A stretch of DNA of 47,658 nucleotides from contig JADCGQ010000062.1 in assembly GCA_020248945.1 (NCBI GenBank), positions 1 to 47,658 on the forward strand, given 5' to 3'. The notes beneath the pieces were generated by a model, which was not told the DNA's origin, did no database searches, and saw only the letters and a program-made list of their open reading frames with translations. Origin of the DNA: Rubrivivax sp. (GTDB taxonomy: Bacteria > Pseudomonadota > Gammaproteobacteria > Burkholderiales > Burkholderiaceae_C). A program made the position numbers and the translations under genes. Below, piece by piece: positions 9,162 to 16,528 of the stretch. Position 1 is the stretch's first letter. Every line of letters starts with the position of its first letter.

Positions 9162-9660
9162 AGCGGGCAGGGCGCCTGCCAAGGGCCGCCGCGGCTTCAC
9201 GCTCGTGGAGCTGCTGGTCGTGCTGGCGGTGATGGGCGTGCTGGCGGCTGCGGCAAGGCCGCTGGTGGAGCTGGCGGCGCAGCGCCACAAGGAAGCCGCG
9301 CTGCGCCAGGCGCTGCGCGAGGTGCGCCTGGCCATCGACGCCTACTCGCTGGCCGTCGAGCAGGGGCGGGTGCTGAGGCCGCCCGACGCCGCCCCAGGGC
9401 GGCCGGTGTACCCGGCCACGCTGGAGCTGCTGGTGCTAGGCGTGCCCGAATCGGCCGAGCCGGGGGCCGCGCGCCGCCACTTCCTGCGCCGCGTGCCACG
9501 CGACCCGTTTGCCGACCCCGCACTGCCCGCCGCCGCCGGCTGGGCGCTGCGTGCCAGCGACAGCCCCCCCGATGCGCCCCGACCGGGCCGCGACGTCTTC
9601 GATATCGCATCGCGCCACGACGCCAGGGCGCTCGATGGCACGCGCTACAGCGAGTGGTGA
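9148..9660 (+). CDS. Pseudopilin (GspG/GspH-like), ends in YSEW
   Basis: A 170-residue pseudopilin. The cleavage motif RRGFTLVELLVVLAVMGVLAAAARP has Gly at -1 and Glu at +5. It continues with a helix (KEAALRQALREVRLAIDAYSLAVEQGRV) and a GspG-like globular end with PRDPFADP and the terminal motif GTRYSEW. The frame is open far upstream inside gspD, but the ATG at 9148 places the prepilin leader correctly and overlaps the last 14 bases of gspD. It is probably a minor pseudopilin; I cannot say which of GspH-K it replaces. Confidence 0.85.
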   Translation: MRPVEAGRAPAKGRRGFTLVELLVVLAVMGVLAAAARPLVELAAQRHKEAALRQALREVRLAIDAYSLAVEQGRVLRPPDAAPGRPVYPATLELLVLGVPESAEPGAARRHFLRRVPRDPFADPALPAAAGWALRASDSPPDAPRPGRDVFDIASRHDARALDGTRYSEW

Positions 9661-9667
9661 GCCGGCG

Positions 9668-10072
9668 ATGACGCGATTGCATGGCCATGCCTCCCGGGGC
9701 TTCACGCTGATCGAGCTGCTGGTCGTGCTGGCCATCGTCGGCCTTCTCGCCAGCCTGGCTGCGCCACGCTATCTGCGCAGCCTGGAGGTGGCCCAGGAGC
9801 GCGCCCTGGCGACCTCGCTGGTGACGATGCGCGACGCCATCGACCAGTTCGCCGCCGATCGCGGGCGCTGGCCGGCCTCGCTGGCCGAACTGGCCGAGCT
9901 GCGCTACCTGCGCGCGGTGCCGCCCGACCCCATCACGGGCACGGCCGAGGGCTGGATCGAGGTCGCCGCGGCCACGCCCCCGGCCGGCGGCAGCGCGGCC
10001 GGCGGCATCGACGACGTGCGCAGCGCGGCGGGTGGCCGCGGCAGCGACGGGAGGTTGTATGCCGAGTGGTAG
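9668..10072 (+). CDS. Pseudopilin (GspG-like), ends in YAEW
   Basis: A 134-residue pseudopilin. The motif SRGFTLIELLVVLAIVGLLASLAAPRYL is a textbook prepilin leader and spine with Glu at +5. The globular part resembles GspG/PulG: TMRDAIDQFAADRGRWPASLAELAELRYLRAVPPDPITGT, closing with GRLYAEW. The ATG at 9668 follows the previous stop by 7 bases. The tail resembles that of the preceding pseudopilin (YSEW versus YAEW), so the pair may be a duplication, and both may bind calcium or pack at the same interface. Confidence 0.85.
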   Translation: MTRLHGHASRGFTLIELLVVLAIVGLLASLAAPRYLRSLEVAQERALATSLVTMRDAIDQFAADRGRWPASLAELAELRYLRAVPPDPITGTAEGWIEVAAATPPAGGSAAGGIDDVRSAAGGRGSDGRLYAEW

Positions 10073-10568
10073 CCGCGAACGCGGCCTCACCTGGTGGGGC
10101 CTGATGGTGGTGCTGGCCTTGTCGGGCGCAGCCCTGGCGGCACTGGGCCGCCAGTGGAGCCTGCAGACGCAGCGCGAGCGCGAGGCCGAGCTGCGCTTCC
10201 GGGGCGAGCAGATCAGCCAGGCCGTCGGCCGCTACCGCGCCGCACGCCAGCCGGCGGCCTGGCCGCAGGGTCTGCAGGACCTGCTCGAAGACCGCCGCGG
10301 CAGCCTCGAGGGCGAGCCCCGGCACCACCTTCGCCGCCTGTGGACCGACCCCTTCACCGGCCGTGCCGACTGGGAACTGCTGCCCGCCGCCGAGCCCGAG
10401 CGCGGCTTCGTCGGCGTGCGCAGCCGCTCCGACGCGCGACGGCTCTCGCACCAGGGCGCCATGCCGCAGGACGAGCCCCGCGTGTCCGATTGGCGCTTCG
10501 TTCACCACGCCCCGGCTGCGCCTGCGCCCAGACCCACAAGACCCGCACGACGAGGAGCACCACCATGA
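10059..10568 (+). CDS. Atypical pseudopilin-like protein without Glu+5
   Basis: A 169-residue protein. The N terminus PSGSRERGLTWWGLMVVLALSGAALAALGRQW has a Gly and hydrophobic spine placed as in a prepilin, but with Leu at +1 and Gly at +5 in place of the usual Phe and Glu. The body is pseudopilin-like: QTQREREAELRFRGEQISQAVGRYRAA, then WTDPFTGRADWELL and SDWRFVHH. In canonical systems GspK is the pseudopilin lacking Glu+5 and sits at the tip, so a tip role is a reasonable inference. The ATG at 10059 overlaps the previous stop, and its stop overlaps the regulator start (ATGA). Confidence 0.72.
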   Translation: MPSGSRERGLTWWGLMVVLALSGAALAALGRQWSLQTQREREAELRFRGEQISQAVGRYRAARQPAAWPQGLQDLLEDRRGSLEGEPRHHLRRLWTDPFTGRADWELLPAAEPERGFVGVRSRSDARRLSHQGAMPQDEPRVSDWRFVHHAPAAPAPRPTRPARRGAPP

Positions 10569-11425
10569 CGGCCACCGATGCCCACACGGCCCGATCCGGC
10601 GACGAGCTCGACGCCGCCACGCTGCCGCTGCCGCTGGCGCGTGTGCTGCTGCGCTTCGTCGAGGAGTCGCCCGAGGTCTGCCGCAGGCACCAGTTCTACA
10701 CACTGCTGCAGAACCAGTTGATGCCGCTGCTGCCGCACTCGGTGGCCGTGTGCGGGGTGTACGACCGCCGGCGCCGCGATCTCGTGTTCGATGTCTTCAA
10801 CAGCGTGGTGCTGCCGCCCTGGCTGCAGGTGCAGCTGGCGCGTGCGGACTCGCCCCTGCTCGCGCGCCTGCTGCAGGCCTGGATCGACGGCGCCGGCGAG
10901 CCGCTGACGCTGCCTTTGCTGGGGCGGACGGCCGATGCGATCGACGCCGAGGTGGCAGCCCTGCGCGACGCCGGCGTGCAGCGGCTGCTGGTGCACGGCG
11001 TGTCGCGCCCGGAACGCCTGCACGAGGTGAGCGGCTTCTACCTGCTGGGCGGCCCGCTGCCCGGTGGCGATGTCGAGGAGCGCCGCCTGCTGCGCCTGGT
11101 GGTGCACGCGCTGCACGCCGCCTACCTGCGCACCCTGGGTGTCGAGCGCGAGGTCGGCGTCACTCAGCCGTCGCGGCTGGCGCCGCCGGTGGAGGCGCGC
11201 AGCAGCAGCCAGGGGCGCATCACGCCCCGCGAGGCGCAGATCCTGTCCTGGGTGCGCGAAGGCAAGAACAACCAGCAGATCGGCGAGGCGCTCGGCATCA
11301 GCGCGCTCACGGTCAAGAACCACATCCAGAAGATCCTGCGCAAGCTCGGCGCCAGCAACCGCGCCCACGCGGTGGCGCTGGCCATGCAGCTGCGGTTGCT
11401 CGACGAGGGCAAGGCCCGCTCATGA
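10565..11425 (+). CDS. epsA: EpsA-type LuxR-family transcriptional regulator
   Basis: A DNA-binding regulator related to EpsA, known from exosortase/PEP-CTERM and exopolysaccharide loci of betaproteobacteria. The 286 residues hold an N-terminal sensing domain (FVEESPEVCRRHQFYTLLQNQLMPLLPHSVAVCG, FYLLGGPLPGGDVEERRLLRLVVHALHAAYLR) and a C-terminal LuxR helix-turn-helix at about 218-275 with ITPREAQILSWVREGKNNQQIGEALGISALTVKNHIQKILRKLGASNR split over scaffold and recognition helices. Its start overlaps the last pseudopilin stop (ATGA), so it is co-expressed with the secretion genes and may control them, the following operon or the PEP-CTERM genes. The direct targets are not visible. Confidence 0.85.
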   Translation: MTATDAHTARSGDELDAATLPLPLARVLLRFVEESPEVCRRHQFYTLLQNQLMPLLPHSVAVCGVYDRRRRDLVFDVFNSVVLPPWLQVQLARADSPLLARLLQAWIDGAGEPLTLPLLGRTADAIDAEVAALRDAGVQRLLVHGVSRPERLHEVSGFYLLGGPLPGGDVEERRLLRLVVHALHAAYLRTLGVEREVGVTQPSRLAPPVEARSSSQGRITPREAQILSWVREGKNNQQIGEALGISALTVKNHIQKILRKLGASNRAHAVALAMQLRLLDEGKARS

Positions 11426-11575
11426 CCAGGCCCTTGGCGCGCCTGGTGTCGCTCGAGGCCGACGGCGGTGCCGCGGCCCTGGTCCGTTTGGATCAGCTCA
11501 GGGGCGCCGGTTGTCGTGGGCGCTCCGAAGAATGCGACGTTTTCCACGAAGCCCACCGCTGATCCGGACCCGACG

Positions 11576-13282
11576 ATGCCGCCCAACCGCCTGAGATCCC
11601 TGCGCACCGCCGCGTTGCTGATGGCCGTCTGCCTGCCCATGGCCGCGCAGGCCTGGTGGGACGCCGCCTGGAGCCAGCGCACGCGCATCACGCTGAACAC
11701 CAGCGCCGAGGGCGTCGAGACCCGCGAAGCCTTGTCACAGGTCGCGGTGCCGGTGCGGCTGCACTCGGGCAACTTCGACTTCCTGGCGGCCAAACCCGAC
11801 GGCAGCGACTTGCGGGTTGTTGCCGGTGACGACAAGACGCCGTTGCCGTTTCGCGTCGAGCGTTTCGACGGTGCCAACGAGCTGGGCGTGTTGTGGGTGC
11901 AGGTGCCTTCCTTGGTGCCGGGCAGCGACAAGAACCAGCTCTACGTGTATTTCGGCAATGCCCAGGCCACCGCGGCGGCGCCTGCGGTCGTGGCGGACGC
12001 GGGCACCTCGGCGGCGATCCGCTTCTCCGAACCCGACGGCAGCGCGGCCGATCACACAGGCACGTTGAAGGCCACGGCGGCCGCGGCGATCGAGCTGAAC
12101 GGCCTGATCGGGCCGGCGGCACGACTCACCGGTGAGGCCGTCGCCTGGCCTGCGTCAGAACGTCTCCGAGCTGCCGCGGGCGCGCCTTACTCGGTCTCGT
12201 TGTGGGTTCGGCCGCAGGGAGCCGGCGGCGAACTGTTCGTTCAGGGTCCGCTGTCGATCGTGTTGGATGCGGGCCAGGTCGTCGCTCGAGTGGGGAGTGT
12301 CAGCGTTCGCGGGGGTGCGCTTCCCGTCAACGCCTGGGCCCAGGTCGCAGCCGTGCTCGCGGGTGAGCAACTGACCCTGTACGTGAACGGCCTGCCTGCC
12401 GGCTCCTCCGTGGTGGCGGCTGCGCGTGCCATCGAAGGCCCTGTCAGTGTCGGTCGCGGCTACACCGGTCTGCTCGACGAGTTGACCGTGGCCAGCGCGC
12501 CACGCAGCGCTGACTTCATGAAGTTCAGCCATGCCGCGCAGGCCGCCGATGCCAAGCTGGTGGCCAGCGTGCTCCAGCCTCAAGGCGCCGTGTCGGCCGA
12601 AGAGGGCGGGCACGGCGGTTACATGGGCGTGCTGGTGAAGAACCTCACCGTCGACGCCTGGGTGGTGATCGTGTTGTGCGGGGTTCTCTTCGTCATCGCC
12701 GCGTGGGTGATGGTGGACAAGTTCATGCTCGTGCGCCGCACCGACTCTGCCAATCAAGGCTTCCTGGCGAGCTTTCGCAACGTACGCGATGCGATGCAAG
12801 CCGAAGGTGCGGCGGCGCACCCGCAGTCGAGTCTGGCCCGCATCTACGAAGCCGGTCTGCGCGAGCTGAAGAAGCGCGACGTCGGGCAGGCTGGAGCGCC
12901 TCGCCTGTCGGGGGCGTCGATGGACGCCGTCAGGGCGGCTGTGGATGCCGACGTGGTGCGCGAGAACAACCGCATGAACAGCCAGATGGTCTGGTTGACC
13001 ATCGCCATCTCGGGCGGCCCGTTCCTGGGCCTGCTGGGCACGGTGGTGGGCGTGATGATCACCTTTGCGGCCATCGCCGCGGCTGGCGATGTCAACGTCA
13101 ATGCCATCGCGCCGGGCATCGCTGCGGCGCTGCTGGCCACTGTGGCGGGCCTGGGCGTGGCGATCCCGGCGCTCTTTGGCTACAACTACCTGGCCTCACG
13201 CATGAAGACGATCTCGTCGGACATGCAGATCTTCGTCGACGAGTTCGTGACACGCGTCGCCGAGTCGTACGGCGAGCGCTGA
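11576..13282 (+). CDS. DUF2341-LamG-ExbB/TolQ fusion proton channel
   Basis: A 568-residue fusion. Residues 1-26 are a signal peptide ending AQA, then WWDAAWSQRTRITLNT opens a DUF2341 domain (to about 130, including LGVLWVQVPSL and NQLYVYFGN). Residues about 145-325 look like a LamG/concanavalin-type sandwich (YSVSLWVRPQG, NAWAQVAAVL, LTLYVNGLPAG, GYTGLLDELTV). A first transmembrane helix lies at about 358-382, and a MotA/TolQ/ExbB channel domain follows with helices at about 470-500 and 510-545 (GPFLGLLGTVVGVMITF, IAPGIAAALLATVAGLGVAIPAL). The exported half would sit in the periplasm and the channel in the inner membrane. Two exbD genes follow, so a proton-driven stator is likely. The ATG at 11576 is chosen because it starts the signal peptide. 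Confidence 0.85.
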   Translation: MPPNRLRSLRTAALLMAVCLPMAAQAWWDAAWSQRTRITLNTSAEGVETREALSQVAVPVRLHSGNFDFLAAKPDGSDLRVVAGDDKTPLPFRVERFDGANELGVLWVQVPSLVPGSDKNQLYVYFGNAQATAAAPAVVADAGTSAAIRFSEPDGSAADHTGTLKATAAAAIELNGLIGPAARLTGEAVAWPASERLRAAAGAPYSVSLWVRPQGAGGELFVQGPLSIVLDAGQVVARVGSVSVRGGALPVNAWAQVAAVLAGEQLTLYVNGLPAGSSVVAAARAIEGPVSVGRGYTGLLDELTVASAPRSADFMKFSHAAQAADAKLVASVLQPQGAVSAEEGGHGGYMGVLVKNLTVDAWVVIVLCGVLFVIAAWVMVDKFMLVRRTDSANQGFLASFRNVRDAMQAEGAAAHPQSSLARIYEAGLRELKKRDVGQAGAPRLSGASMDAVRAAVDADVVRENNRMNSQMVWLTIAISGGPFLGLLGTVVGVMITFAAIAAAGDVNVNAIAPGIAAALLATVAGLGVAIPALFGYNYLASRMKTISSDMQIFVDEFVTRVAESYGER

Positions 13283-13307
13283 ACAGGCGAGCCCCGGGAG
13301 CACAGCC

Positions 13308-13718
13308 ATGGCCGCCGAGATCAAGGGCGAGAACCAGCTCTACGACGACATCAACATCGTCCCGATGCTCGACCTCGCCTACGTGCTTCTGGTGACCTTC
13401 ATGATCCTCACCACCGCCAGCGTGCAGGGCGTGCGCGTGAAGTCTCCCGAGACCGGCGCCACCAGCAACCTGGCCAAGCCGCAGACCCGTGCCGTCACCG
13501 TCACCGCCGATGGCAGCGTCTACCTTGACGCCTTCCCAGTGACGATCGAGCAGCTCAAGACCAGCCTGGGTCAGTACAAGGCTGCCAACCCGAACCTGCC
13601 GGTGGTGCTGAAGGGCGACGCCGAGGCTCAGTACGACACCATCGTGCAGGTGCTGAACGTCATCAAGTCGCTCGACATCGCCGAGGTCGGGCTGGTGACC
13701 AAGAAGGCGGCGCCCTGA
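13308..13718 (+). CDS. exbD: ExbD/TolR-family proton-channel subunit 1
   Basis: A 136-residue inner-membrane protein with one N-terminal transmembrane helix. The motif INIVPMLDLAYVLLVTFMILTT contains Asp22, the counterpart of the proton-carrying Asp25 of E. coli ExbD. The periplasmic domain has the usual strand-helix pattern (TRAVTVTADGSVYLDAFPVTIEQLK, LPVVLKGDAEAQYDTIVQVLNVIKSLDIAEVGLVT). It lies 25 bases after the ExbB-fusion gene with a GAGC-rich leader and is followed by a second, distinct exbD. The two share the membrane motif but have diverged periplasmic halves, so they may form a heteromeric stator. Confidence 0.93.
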   Translation: MAAEIKGENQLYDDINIVPMLDLAYVLLVTFMILTTASVQGVRVKSPETGATSNLAKPQTRAVTVTADGSVYLDAFPVTIEQLKTSLGQYKAANPNLPVVLKGDAEAQYDTIVQVLNVIKSLDIAEVGLVTKKAAP

Positions 13719-13739
13719 ACGGGTCGCGAAGGAACTTCG

Positions 13740-14141
13740 ATGCAGGTCCAGACCGAATCCAAGCCCTACGACACCATCAATGTCACGCCGATGCTCGACC
13801 TGGCCTATGTGCTGCTGGTCGTCTTCATCCTGATGACGACGGCCTCGGTGCAAGGCATCACGCTGGCGCTGCCCAAGCCGTCGGCTACGCCGCCTGTCGA
13901 ACGCAACGAGGTGGTGGTGTTGCGTGTGGAGTCCGATGGCTCCCTCAAGCTCAACGGCGCGCCACGCACCGAAGAAGCGCTGCGCGCCGATCTCTCCGCC
14001 GTGAAGGCGCGTGACGCCAAGGCCACCGTGGTGATCCAGGGTGATGGCCGCACGCAGTACCAGCGCGTGGTGGCGATGATCGATCTGTGCAACGAGTTGC
14101 AGATCGGCCTGAGCCTCGCCACCGCACGCATTGGCTTCTGA
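13740..14141 (+). CDS. exbD: ExbD/TolR-family proton-channel subunit 2
   Basis: A 133-residue paralogue of the preceding ExbD. INVTPMLDLAYVLLVVFILMTTASVQG holds the essential Asp at residue 20, and the SVQG after the helix is shared with the first copy. The periplasmic domain runs from VVVLRVESDGSLKLNGAPRTEEAL to TVVIQGDGRTQYQRVVAMIDLCNELQIGLSLAT. An AAGGA site precedes the ATG. Tandem exbD pairs occur in TonB systems that serve a specialised client. Confidence 0.93.
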   Translation: MQVQTESKPYDTINVTPMLDLAYVLLVVFILMTTASVQGITLALPKPSATPPVERNEVVVLRVESDGSLKLNGAPRTEEALRADLSAVKARDAKATVVIQGDGRTQYQRVVAMIDLCNELQIGLSLATARIGF

Positions 14142-14156
14142 AGGCCCGAGTCCGCA

Positions 14157-14828
14157 ATGAATCTCTCCTTGTCTACCTGGACCTTGCGGTCCAGTGCCGC
14201 CATCGTGGCCCTGGCGCTGACCTTGGTCGCCGGCTGCGGCGACGAGCCACCCCAGCAGCGCCGGATGCAGACCGTCAAGTTGCTGCCGGACACGCCGCCC
14301 CCGCCTCCGCCGCCTCCACCCAAGGACAAGGCACCCGAGCCGCAGAAGGAAGCCAAGCCGCAGCCGCAGACCCCCGACAACAAGCCGCCGGAACCCGACC
14401 AGCAAGCCGCACTGAAGAGCGACGAGGCCGCAGGCGATGGCCCTGGCAGCGGGTTGACGGCCGGCAACGTGACGAAGGACTACACCGACCAGAAGCTCGG
14501 CAACCAACCGCAGATCGGCGGCAGCGGCTTCGACGCGGCGGCGCGGCTGGCGGCGACGAGTTTCGCCAACACGACGACGCGCTCGCTGAACGAGTACCTG
14601 GCGCGAGATCGGGCACTCAAGCGCAGCGACTACCGGGTGCGCGTCAATCTGTGGCTCGGGCCGAACGGCTCGGTGCAACGGGCGGAGCTTGCAGACAGCA
14701 CAGGTGACCCCGAGACCGACCGTGCCCTGAACGAGGCACTGCGGCGCTTCCCCGGCGCATCGACGCCCCTGCCTCAGGCACTGCAGCAGCCGCTGCGCCT
14801 GCAGGTGACCAACCGGATGTTGGGATGA
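14157..14828 (+). CDS. TonB-like energy transducer with lipoprotein-type leader
   Basis: A 223-residue TonB-family protein. After the leader comes a proline run (nine Pro from about residue 45) and a Pro/Lys/Glu/Gln-rich spacer suited to crossing the periplasm. The C-terminal TonB domain is visible as YRVRVNLWLGPNGSVQRAELADSTGDPETDRALNEAL. The N terminus is odd: LTLVAGCGDE is a good lipobox with Cys27, whereas a normal TonB keeps an uncleaved helix that contacts ExbB. If Cys27 is lipidated, the protein would be lipid-anchored and could not use the usual helix contact. It overlaps the porin gene start by ATGA. The TonB call is good; the anchoring mode is open. Confidence 0.8.
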   Translation: MNLSLSTWTLRSSAAIVALALTLVAGCGDEPPQQRRMQTVKLLPDTPPPPPPPPPKDKAPEPQKEAKPQPQTPDNKPPEPDQQAALKSDEAAGDGPGSGLTAGNVTKDYTDQKLGNQPQIGGSGFDAAARLAATSFANTTTRSLNEYLARDRALKRSDYRVRVNLWLGPNGSVQRAELADSTGDPETDRALNEALRRFPGASTPLPQALQQPLRLQVTNRMLG

Positions 14829-16528
14829 AACCCGAGCATGTGTGGAGGCCGGCCCTGGCCGGCGGATTGGCCCTGTGCCTGGCGATGCCCGCGGCCTGGG
14901 CACAGACGCCGCCAACGGCAGGCGAGCGCGAGTCGCTCGAAGCCTTGCGCGAGACGACGCTGGCGCTGATCGAACTGCTGGTGGCCAACGGCACACTCAC
15001 GCGCGAGAAGGCCGACCAGCTGCTGGCCGAGGCTCGTCGACGCGCTGCGGCACGCCCGCCGCCCGGGCCGGGCGAGTGGGGCGCGCCACCACCGGTTGCA
15101 GCCGCCCCGGTGGTGCGCGTGCCCTTCGTGCCGCAAGTCGTGCGCGACCAGATTCGCAACGAGCTGCGCGAGGAGATCGTGGCCCGCGCCCGCGCCGAGC
15201 GCTGGGGCGTGCCCAACGCCACCGCGGAATGGACCGATCGCATCGTCGTCAACGGCGATCTGCGCGTGCGGGGGCAGGGCGACTTCTACCAGGACGACAA
15301 CCTCTCGCCCTTGGGCTTCGTCACGGCTGCGGCCGCGACGCTGGCGACGCGAGCGCCCGATCTGGCCGCCGCCACGTCGGTGGGGTTGCCCACGGCCAAC
15401 ACCGAGGTCGACCGCAACCGCAGCCGCGTCCGCGCCAGGTTGGGCTTCACCGCCCGCGTCAACGACTGGGTGACTGGCGGTCTGCGGCTGGCCACCGGCA
15501 GCAGCACCGATCGCACGTCGACGAACCAGACGCTCGGGCAGAACTTCAACAAGTACAGCTTCCTTGTCGACCAGGCCTACATCCGGCTCACGCCCTACGA
15601 CTGGGTCAGCGCCAGCGCGGGCCGCATCCCGAATCCCTGGTTCAGCACCGATCTCGTCTGGAACGACAGCCTCGGCTTCGAAGGCGCCGCGGTCACCTTG
15701 CGGCGACCTGAAGCCGGCAACTCCACCTGGCTACCCTTCGCCACCGTGGGCTACTTCCCGGTGCGCGAAAGTGCGCCTCCGCGCCGCGGGCGCGGCATCC
15801 TCGGCGCGCAGGTGGGCGTGCAGTGGGAAGCGAGCGAACTGACCCGTGTTCGCGTGGGCTTCGCGCGTTACCGCTTCCGCTACTTCGAGGGCCAGGTCGA
15901 CGGCGACTACAGCGCCGTCACCGGCCCCGGCGCCAGCTACGGCCAGTATGAGTACGAAGCCGGTCTTCGCCAGCGGGGCAACACGCTGTTCCTCACCAAC
16001 AACCCGCTGGAGATCGCAGCCGGGCTGACGCTGGACCGCGCACGCTGGGGCCTGGCCTCGCGCTTCGAGCCCTGGACGGTGACGGTGGCGGCCCAGTGGT
16101 CGCATTTCGCGCCGGTGTTCGTGGGGCTGACCGGTGAAGTGGTGCGCAACGAAGGCTACGACCGGGGCGAGATCGCGGGCCGCACGGGCGGCCTCTTCCT
16201 CGACGATGCGCGTGTCTTCGGCGTCGGCGGGCGCCTGACGGTGGGCGCCGTGGAGGTGCGCAGCCAGAACGACTGGCAGGTCACGCTGGCCTACAAGTGG
16301 CTCGGCAGCGATGCGGTACCCGATGCCTTCGTCGACAGCGACATCGGCCTGGGCGGCACCAACGTGCGCGGCCTGTCGGTGGGCTTGAACTACGGGCTTG
16401 CCCGCGACACGGCGCTGGGTGTGCGCTGGATCACCGGCCGCACCATCAGCAGCCCGACGGTGCGCGGGGGCAGCGGCGACAGCTTCGCGGTCGACAGCTT
16501 GCAGGTGGACCTGAATGTTCGCTACTGA
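14825..16528 (+). CDS. Putative outer-membrane porin with periplasmic helical N terminus
   Basis: A 567-residue exported beta-barrel. The signal peptide ends AWAQ. Residues about 35-80 form a helix (ESLEALRETTLALIELLVANGTLTREKADQLL) of the kind found at the start of the 'putative porin' family, and a second helical stretch follows at about 105-130. From about residue 140 the sequence alternates as barrel strands (DRIVVNGDLRVRGQGDFY, RVRARLGFTARVNDWVTGGLRL, AYIRLTPYDWVSASAGRIPNPW) and ends in a polar-aromatic strand, VDSLQVDLNVRY, fitting BAM recognition. There is no TonB box or plug domain, so it is not a classical TonB-dependent receptor even though it is coupled to tonB by an ATGA overlap. 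Confidence 0.82.
   Translation: MKPEHVWRPALAGGLALCLAMPAAWAQTPPTAGERESLEALRETTLALIELLVANGTLTREKADQLLAEARRRAAARPPPGPGEWGAPPPVAAAPVVRVPFVPQVVRDQIRNELREEIVARARAERWGVPNATAEWTDRIVVNGDLRVRGQGDFYQDDNLSPLGFVTAAAATLATRAPDLAAATSVGLPTANTEVDRNRSRVRARLGFTARVNDWVTGGLRLATGSSTDRTSTNQTLGQNFNKYSFLVDQAYIRLTPYDWVSASAGRIPNPWFSTDLVWNDSLGFEGAAVTLRRPEAGNSTWLPFATVGYFPVRESAPPRRGRGILGAQVGVQWEASELTRVRVGFARYRFRYFEGQVDGDYSAVTGPGASYGQYEYEAGLRQRGNTLFLTNNPLEIAAGLTLDRARWGLASRFEPWTVTVAAQWSHFAPVFVGLTGEVVRNEGYDRGEIAGRTGGLFLDDARVFGVGGRLTVGAVEVRSQNDWQVTLAYKWLGSDAVPDAFVDSDIGLGGTNVRGLSVGLNYGLARDTALGVRWITGRTISSPTVRGGSGDSFAVDSLQVDLNVRY

Noticed and set aside
11422..11562. A 46-residue open frame starting ATGA-coupled to the end of epsA (MTRPLARLVSLEADGG...)
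   Set aside because: The overlap is suggestive, but the product is short, matches nothing I know, has no hydrophobic or domain feature, and GC-rich DNA gives such frames by chance. Left out as a gene.
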